This document shows positions 13,604-17,999 of a stretch of 17,999 nucleotides of DNA, piece by piece. The notes below the pieces were generated by a model. That model did no database searches. It was not told where the DNA came from and saw only the letters and a list, made by a program, of their open reading frames with translations. Origin of the DNA: an uncultured Deinococcales bacterium. Its GTDB lineage: Bacteria > Deinococcota > Deinococci > Deinococcales > Trueperaceae. How positions within the stretch are numbered: the first letter of the stretch is position 1; each line of letters begins with the position of its first letter. The stretch is from NCBI GenBank assembly GCA_937934635.1, contig CALGZD010000008.1, positions 1 through 17,999 on the forward strand. Direction: 5' to 3'. The translations under genes were made by a program, and so were the position numbers.

Positions 13604-14493
13604 GCTGCTGCCTCTGTTTCGTCTTTATTGCCAAGAACACGTAAGAAAAGTATGATGACAATATTTGCAAGAATAACTGCAAATATGCCATATGCGCTAG
13701 CTCTGCCCACATTCCAGCGAGAAAATGCCTCAAGGAAAATTTGATAGGGGAGATTAGTCGTAATGATACTTGGTCCGCCAGAAGTGACAATAAAAATAAT
13801 ACCGAAAACATTTAGGATGAAAATTGTTTCGAGAAGCAGTGCGATTTCAATAAAACGTTTTAGGTGTGGCAGAATGATGAATCTGAACATCCCAATACCA
13901 CCAGCACCATCAATTCTTGCTGCTTCAACTGTAGAATCAGGTAATGATTGTAAACCAGAAAGTAAGATAAGCATGACAAACGGTGTCCATTGCCAAGTTA
14001 CAATCAAAATGATTGAACCCATGGGTATGACATCAGGCAAATAAAAGTTTGGTATATTTAAAAAGTCAAGTATAAGAGTAAGAATACCAATTGTTGGATT
14101 CAGAAGGATGTTCTTCCACAAAACACCAGCGGCAACAGGCATGACTAAAAACGGAGAAATTAAGAGTGTTCGGGCAATTGCTCTACCAGGAAATGGTCTA
14201 TTGAGTAACAGCGCAAGCATCATGCCAAAAATAAATGTTAAAACAACTACACTAAGGGTTAGATAAATTGTGTTCCAAAGAATAGCGTAGAAATCAGGAT
14301 TGTTCAGAACACGACTATAATTACGCCACATCCTGTCCCAACCCATAAAGCCAGTACTATTTGGGCGAAGTAAATTCCAATTTGTAAACGAAAAATAGAT
14401 TGCTACGACAAAAGGAACTTGGGTAACAAGGATTAGAAATAACAATCCTGGTGCCGACAAAAACTTTCGTGGATTGTTTTGTGCCATTTGCAT
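13600..14493 (-). CDS. ABC transporter permease, MalF/SmoF-like
   Basis: This 297-residue inner-membrane permease has about six helices: ~14-36, 73-99, 108-128, 158-180, 215-238 and 268-286. The EAA loop is EAARIDGAGGIGMFRFIILP (190-209). It forms the translocation pore with the MalG-like partner encoded next. The ATG at 14493 has AGGAAAGG about 11 bp upstream; a second ATG two codons in (14487) is possible. It lacks the long periplasmic loop of MalF itself, as usual for this sugar-alcohol subgroup. A 426-bp gap with a strong hairpin separates it from the binding-protein gene upstream, which probably lowers permease output relative to binding protein. Confidence 0.94.
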   Translation of the reverse strand: MQMAQNNPRKFLSAPGLLFLILVTQVPFVVAIYFSFTNWNLLRPNSTGFMGWDRMWRNYSRVLNNPDFYAILWNTIYLTLSVVVLTFIFGMMLALLLNRPFPGRAIARTLLISPFLVMPVAAGVLWKNILLNPTIGILTLILDFLNIPNFYLPDVIPMGSIILIVTWQWTPFVMLILLSGLQSLPDSTVEAARIDGAGGIGMFRFIILPHLKRFIEIALLLETIFILNVFGIIFIVTSGGPSIITTNLPYQIFLEAFSRWNVGRASAYGIFAVILANIVIILFLRVLGNKDETEAAA

Positions 14494-14590
14494 TTAGAAC
14501 CAAACCTTTCCTATATAACTTATGTGGGGATAAAAAAGAGAGTTTAGTGATTGAATAATTGCGTAATAAGTAATAATAAGTTAATAGCCC

Positions 14591-14754
14591 TTCCACGATT
14601 GGCTGTGTTAGCCAGTCAGTATTGGTTAGCTAGTCAGTCTTAGTCAGTCTTAGTCAGTCGTGGTCAGTCGTGGTTAGCCAGTCAATCGTGGAGCTTCGTT
14701 GCGAATAAGAAACAAATGCGTTTATGTAATGCACAACTCCGTGGAATTGCTATA
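14591..14754. repeat. Palindromic repeat element with internally expanded tandem repeats
   Basis: ccacgattg (14593-14601) pairs perfectly with caatcgtgg (14683-14691). Between them a small hairpin ggct-gtgtt-agcc (14601-14613) is followed by 10-bp copies of tagtcagtct/tggtcagtcg at 14631-14670 and related agtc blocks. Removing the blocks would leave a clean ccacgattggct hairpin, so the right arm seems to have grown by duplication. The outer end cgtggaattgctata (14740-14754) is the inverted form of the left flank of the repeat at 2521-2531. Confidence 0.65.
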
Positions 14755-14824
14755 AATATAATTGCTGTATTAAATAAAGTTGTATGTTGCAAAAAAATAG
14801 GTATTATCTTGTGTTTTTGATAAA

Positions 14825-14858
14825 GATAAAGGCGCATGTATTGACATACGCCTTTATC
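14825..14858 (-). terminator. Strong intercistronic hairpin after the binding-protein gene
   Basis: Arms 14825-14839 (gataaaggcgcatgt) and 14844-14858 pair over 15 bp with one G-T wobble and a 4-nt loop. In the minus direction the hairpin is followed by a poor T tract (TTTATC then A). It probably acts as a partial terminator or an mRNA-stabilising structure that keeps binding protein in excess over permeases, as in malE-malF. Confidence 0.65.
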
Positions 14859-14919
14859 AATTTTGGAAGGGTTTCAGTAGCACGTGAAACTACTAAAACA
14901 GAATAGAACTAACTAATTC

Positions 14920-16230
14920 TTAGTAGTAACCAGCGTCTTGCATTGCTTCATCAACAATGCGTTGAGCACGCTCTAGTGCCTCTTCTACAGAGATATCACC
15001 AGAGATTGCAGCTGTTACTTCTTGAGCAACATCTTGACCGAAGCCTGAGAATTCAGGGATTGCCACAAACTGAACGCCTGGAGCTAATGTTGGGTTAAGT
15101 GTTGATTTTGTTGGGTCAACAGTTAGAATCTGGTTTAGTGTCATTTCAGCAAATGGTGCAGCGTCTAGGTACTTCTGGTTCTCATATAGAGAAGCACGTG
15201 TACCAGGAGGAACAACTGCCCAACCTTTTGTTTCGCCAACTAGTTCTAAATACTCTTTAGAAGTAGCCCACATTAGGAACTTGAATGCAGCTTCTGTATT
15301 TTCAGATGCAGTAGGGATACCAAGGTTCCATGACCATAACCAAGCGTTACCGCGTGTTACAGGACCAACTGGAGCTAGAGCTTGAGATAGGTCAGGACCA
15401 GCGTCTGTTTGTGAAAGGAAACCAGCAGCTACTGTTGCGTCAATCCACATACCTGCTTGACCAGCGCCCATAAGTGCTAGAGACTCAGGGAAGCTGTTAC
15501 CAGATACACCAGGAGGACCACAGTCATTGACTAGGTCTACATAGAAGTTTAGAGCTGTATTCCACATAGTTGAGTCTAGTTGTGGACGACCTTCAGCATC
15601 TAACCACTGACCACCGTGTGTGTTAACGACAGTCGTGATTGGAGCCATGTTGTCACCCCAGCCAGGCTTACCACGAAGAGCAATACCATAAACGTCATTC
15701 TCAGGGTCATGGATTGTACAAGCAAATTCTCTGATTTGCTCCCATGTTGGTTGCTCTGGCATTGTTAAGCCATTTTCTTCGAAAAGACGCTTGTTGTACA
15801 TAGTGAAGCTTGACTCAGCATAGAATGGTGCAGCATAAAGCTCGCCACCGTAGCTAAGACCGCCAGTTACAGCAGGAAGCAAGTCGTCAAAGTCATAACC
15901 TGCAGCTGCATCTGGATACTGAGCAGCAAGACCGTCAATTGACTCAATCCAGCCATTTTCAGCCCAGATTGGTGCTTCATACATACCTACAGTTGCTAGG
16001 TCAAAAGAGCCACTGCCTGTTGCAACGTCAGTTGTAAGACGTGAGCGAAGTGTACCTTCGTCTAAGAATAAGAACTCAACAACGATACCAGGATTTGCAT
16101 CCTCAAAGTGCCCTTTTAGTTCTTCCATAACTAGCATATCACCGTTATTTACAGAAGCAACTGTAAGTGTTGTCTGAGCGAAAACTGTACCTGCTAATAA
16201 AAGCACAAGAGACAAAAATAGTTTTTGCAT
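14920..16230 (-). CDS. Polyol (sorbitol/mannitol-type) ABC binding protein, SmoE-like
   Basis: This 436-residue periplasmic family 1 binding protein starts the leftward polyol operon. The signal peptide MQKLFLSLVLLLAG ends with cleavage at VFA18|QT. The mature start TLTVASVNNGDMLVMEEL, then LRSRLTTDVATGSGSFDLATVGMYE (interrupted pattern ~65-90) and APIWAENGWI, closely follow SmoE/MtlE sorbitol-mannitol binding proteins as I remember them. It would capture a hexitol or similar polyol and hand it to the permeases at 12779-14493. AAGGAAGGA lies about 7 bp before the ATG. The gene is divergent from the LacI-type regulator, whose likely operators lie in the shared region. Codons look more uniform here than in the neighbours, consistent with high expression. 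Confidence 0.93.
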   Translation of the reverse strand: MQKLFLSLVLLLAGTVFAQTTLTVASVNNGDMLVMEELKGHFEDANPGIVVEFLFLDEGTLRSRLTTDVATGSGSFDLATVGMYEAPIWAENGWIESIDGLAAQYPDAAAGYDFDDLLPAVTGGLSYGGELYAAPFYAESSFTMYNKRLFEENGLTMPEQPTWEQIREFACTIHDPENDVYGIALRGKPGWGDNMAPITTVVNTHGGQWLDAEGRPQLDSTMWNTALNFYVDLVNDCGPPGVSGNSFPESLALMGAGQAGMWIDATVAAGFLSQTDAGPDLSQALAPVGPVTRGNAWLWSWNLGIPTASENTEAAFKFLMWATSKEYLELVGETKGWAVVPPGTRASLYENQKYLDAAPFAEMTLNQILTVDPTKSTLNPTLAPGVQFVAIPEFSGFGQDVAQEVTAAISGDISVEEALERAQRIVDEAMQDAGYY

Positions 16231-16269
16231 GTAGTATTCCTTCCTTCATAAGAAGTTTATGTAAAATCT

Positions 16270-16301
16270 ATGTTAATCAGGGTGTTTGATTTGATTAACA
16301 T
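16270..16301. promoter_or_regulatory. Long inverted repeat in the polyol operon leader
   Basis: Perfect arms atgttaatca (16270-16279) and tgattaacat (16292-16301) are 12 bp apart, 40-71 bp before the binding-protein start. The arm centres are 22 bp apart, about two helical turns, suiting a dimeric regulator. It could also be an mRNA hairpin. Confidence 0.5.
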
Positions 16302-16368
16302 GGGAGCTAAGGAAAAGTAAGATAAAAATACTTAAAATTAAGTTGTTTTATTTCACTTATTGAAACAA

Positions 16369-16382
16369 TGGTCACGTGTCCA
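16369..16382. promoter_or_regulatory. Candidate LacI-family operator
   Basis: tggtcacgtgtcca is palindromic in 12 of 14 positions with a central CG, the usual form of LacI-family sites. It lies 139 bp before the binding-protein start in the divergent region. Assignment to the adjacent regulator is inferred from position. Confidence 0.45.
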
Positions 16383-16519
16383 TTTTTCAAGCCTTAAAGA
16401 TTCTCCTAAACTTACACATCTCACTAGTTTATTTTCAGAAGCTAAATAACATTATATTTAGATAGTGGAACATAAACTATGTGAAAATGCAGTTGTTTTT
16501 ATTTACAATCTTAATCTTA

Positions 16520-16562
16520 TATGCATAAGACTTGTCTTGTCAAGGCTTGTTATGCATATAAT
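16520..16562 (+). promoter_or_regulatory. Promoter and possible auto-operator of the LacI-type gene
   Basis: A perfect TATAAT lies at 16557-16562, 6 bp before the GTG start at 16569. A TTGTCA at 16537-16542 is only 14 bp upstream of it, and TTGTCT at 16532-16537 is 19 bp upstream. The 11-bp arms tatatgcataa (16518-16528) and ttatgcatata (16550-16560) each contain the self-palindrome tatgcata, centres 31 bp apart. The right one overlaps the -10 box, fitting autorepression. Confidence 0.55.
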
Positions 16563-16568
16563 GGACTC

Positions 16569-17624
16569 GTGTCCACTACTATTTTAGATGTCGCAAAACA
16601 TGCTGGTGTTTCTCCAACAACGGCAAAACGTGCTATAAGGCATCCTGAAAAGCTCAAAGCTGAGACTTTAGTAAAAGTTCAACAGTCTATAGATGAACTG
16701 GGTTATGAACCTGACCAACTTGCAAGTGCTTTGCGTAGTGGTAGGAATACTACGATTGGTTTGGTTATAGGAAATATTGTTGAACCATTTTTTGCTGAAC
16801 TTACTAGAGAAATAGGTGTTGAGGTTCGAAAACGTGGGTATACCTTGCTGATTGCCGATAATGAGTATGATACAACTTTAGAAAGCAATCATTTAAAGCA
16901 GTTTCACGGTAATAGGGTAGCTGGGATTATTTTACGTGCAGGCTATGGCACAGGTAATTTGGAGTATTTAAAGACGCTTAAAGATCGTGGCACGGCAGTT
17001 ATGGAGATTGACTACTTTTCGCCTGACAGTCCATTTAGTCATGTCATGCTAGATAATACTGGTGCTGTAAAACGTGGTGTTGAATATTTAAATAGTTTAG
17101 GACATACAAAAATTGCATCTTTAGGGACGTATGATGAAGCACTTTGGCCAGATGAACGTTGTGCAGCCTTTCCTGAAGCAATGGCTGAAGTCGGGTTAGA
17201 GCTGCCTTTTGAGTATCAGCGGTCTATTTCACCAAAAGCAGAAGATGCTTATGACCTTACTAAATATCTGATGACTTTAGATAATCCACCAACTGCGTTG
17301 TTTGCTCAGACAGGACATGTTGCTACAGGTGCGCTTCGTGCTTTACACGAAATGAAAATCAATATTCCTGAAGATGTTTCTCTACTAAGTTTTGATAACT
17401 ATCCTTGGACAGAGTTAGTAACACCAGCGATTTCGGTGATTGGGCAGCCTGTTAAAGATATGGCAATGGCTGCGGTTGAAACGATTATGGGAGATATTGA
17501 GCAGATTAAAGCAAAGAAGCATCCGCCAGTTGTGAGACAGCGTTTTGACGCTGAATTGATTGAGCGAGATAGTTGTGCTGCACCAAAAACAGATTTAAAA
17601 CTTAAAGACCTTGTTCTAAATTAA
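16569..17624 (+). CDS. LacI-family transcriptional regulator of the polyol operon
   Basis: This 351-residue cytoplasmic DNA-binding protein has an N-terminal helix-turn-helix (ILDVAKHAGVSPTTAKRAI, ~5-23), a hinge helix (PDQLASALRSG, 48-58), then a periplasmic-binding-protein-like ligand domain starting TTIGLVIGNIVEPFF. The recognition helix reads TTAKRAI instead of the common TVSRVL, implying a different operator sequence. I place the start at GTG 16569, since the family begins 3-5 residues before the first helix. An ATG at 16521 would add 16 residues, has no ribosome binding site and would lie upstream of the perfect TATAAT. With the -10 box ending 6 bp before the GTG, the mRNA is probably leaderless. 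Divergent placement indicates it represses the polyol genes until the polyol or a product binds. No clear terminator follows. Confidence 0.88.
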   Translation: MSTTILDVAKHAGVSPTTAKRAIRHPEKLKAETLVKVQQSIDELGYEPDQLASALRSGRNTTIGLVIGNIVEPFFAELTREIGVEVRKRGYTLLIADNEYDTTLESNHLKQFHGNRVAGIILRAGYGTGNLEYLKTLKDRGTAVMEIDYFSPDSPFSHVMLDNTGAVKRGVEYLNSLGHTKIASLGTYDEALWPDERCAAFPEAMAEVGLELPFEYQRSISPKAEDAYDLTKYLMTLDNPPTALFAQTGHVATGALRALHEMKINIPEDVSLLSFDNYPWTELVTPAISVIGQPVKDMAMAAVETIMGDIEQIKAKKHPPVVRQRFDAELIERDSCAAPKTDLKLKDLVLN

Positions 17625-17743
17625 TTACCCATTTACTGCCCTACTCAGGTAGATCTGTAGTAGTCTGGTTAGAGTTCTAATTGTTGTACACTTTTGTTGT
17701 TTTTGACAGTAATCTTTGATAGTGGAATAGGTAATAGGTAATG

Positions 17744-17751
17744 GCTCGAGC
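17744..17751. repeat. GCTCGAGC octamer palindrome, copy 5
   Basis: In the noncoding gap between the convergent LacI-type and DUF1569 genes; the palindrome extends to ggctcgagcc (17743-17752). Confidence 0.8.
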
Positions 17752-17837
17752 CTTCACAACTCCATCACTAATTATTAATCACAAAAGCAGATAGCCTTTC
17801 TAAAACAGGAACATAATCAGAAAATTAGCACAAAGAT

Positions 17838-17999
17838 TCATATCCCAAACTGCTTAAAATGATGGTCCACATGCAGATAACCCCAGCGTTGCCATTGTTT
17901 AGGACTCAAGTTACCAAGAATTGGGTGAAAGCACTGCTCGTAAGACCTGTTTTCAGCAGAAAATATTTCCATAGTTTTGATAAGTGTTTCTTTATCTTC
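17838..17999 (-). CDS. DUF1569 family protein, 3' end only
   Basis: The minus-strand frame is open from the window edge to the TGA at 17838-17840, giving the last 53 residues. The end, CFHPILGNLSPKQWQRWGY followed by LHVDHHFKQFGI, is the characteristic C-terminus of DUF1569 proteins (HP-FG-L---W-RW-Y-H-DHH-RQFG), which belong to the DinB-like four-helix superfamily. The HxDHH cluster is a likely metal ligand set. Function unknown; it converges on the LacI-type gene. The start lies outside the window. Confidence 0.82.
   Translation of the reverse strand, partial: EDKETLIKTMEIFSAENRSYEQCFHPILGNLSPKQWQRWGYLHVDHHFKQFGI

Larger units (their letters stand above)
14494..14919. other. Gap inside the polyol operon, between binding protein and permeases
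   Basis: This 426-bp stretch has no gene. It holds the strong hairpin 14825-14858 after the binding-protein stop. A palindromic repeat with tandem expansions (14591-14754) is flanked by tatagc-like ends in inverted orientation. The first permease's ribosome binding site completes it. Insertion of a repeat element into the operon would explain the unusual length. No clear second promoter was found. Confidence 0.55.
16231..16568. promoter_or_regulatory. Divergent control region between polyol operon and lacI-type gene
   Basis: This 338-bp stretch carries the promoters of both directions. It has palindromes at 16270-16301, 16369-16382 and 16520-16558, plus tttca/tgaaa at 16351-16365. A weak minus-strand pair GTGACC/AATAAA, 17 bp apart, lies next to the 16369-16382 palindrome. 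I could not fix the operon promoter with confidence. Confidence 0.6.

Noticed and set aside
13458..13811. Minus-strand frame overlapping the permease junction
   Set aside because: Both permeases read through in other frames with clear family motifs; this is an out-of-frame shadow.
14873..14898. cacgtg near the binding-protein stop as a second operator
   Set aside because: Beyond the 6-bp core the flanks (agtag/ctact) are offset and do not match 16369-16382; it lies downstream of the gene.
16521..16568. ATG 16521 as the LacI-type start
   Set aside because: It would add 16 residues before the helix-turn-helix, has no ribosome binding site and lies upstream of the TATAAT box.

Overview
The window is a stretch of bacterial chromosome, AT-rich by eye (about 40% GC, not counted). 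It comes from a heterotroph with a Gram-negative-type export system: there are a lipoprotein signal, four ordinary signal peptides, and ABC importers with periplasmic binding proteins. I cannot name the genus. The genes are a metabolic and accessory mix. I see no rRNA, tRNA, CRISPR array or phage genes.

Left part (1-2500): the 5' end of a minus-strand lipoprotein, with two Ig/cadherin-like domains running into a nucleoside-hydrolase-like (DUF1593-type) domain cut by the window edge. It is followed by an intact insertion sequence (1060-2494) with a DDE transposase, 14-bp perfect inverted ends and a possible 6-bp target duplication. Middle (2500-7415, plus strand): an aldo/keto reductase; an overlapping aconitase X large/small subunit pair (hydroxyproline-type dehydratase); and an orphan ABC sugar-type binding protein. 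Next (7600-9780, plus strand): two paralogous exported DUF6152-type proteins and a four-helix DUF6644-type membrane protein, each set with its own promoter or terminator signals. The paralogues share an N-terminal His-His after the signal peptide and two further histidines in identical register. I propose a periplasmic metal-binding (possibly copper) module, which is a hypothesis only.

Right part (9870-17999): a minus-strand protein of unknown function, then a polyol uptake and oxidation operon read leftwards. Its order is binding protein (14920-16230), two permeases, zinc alcohol dehydrogenase and SDR dehydrogenase, with ATGA start/stop overlaps at two junctions. The binding protein resembles SmoE/MtlE sorbitol/mannitol proteins. 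No ATPase gene is present, so a shared ATPase elsewhere is likely. A divergent LacI-family regulator (16569-17624) faces the operon across a region rich in palindromes; its GTG start lies 6 bp after a perfect TATAAT, so the mRNA may be leaderless. The window ends in the 3' end of a minus-strand DUF1569 protein.

Two genome-style features stand out. First, the octamer palindrome GCTCGAGC occurs five times where about 0.1 is expected by chance, in different reading frames. Second, gene borders are full of short tandem duplications (10-19 bp, 2-5 copies), including one that duplicates a start codon, one filling the leader of the SDR gene, and one expanding the arm of a palindromic repeat.
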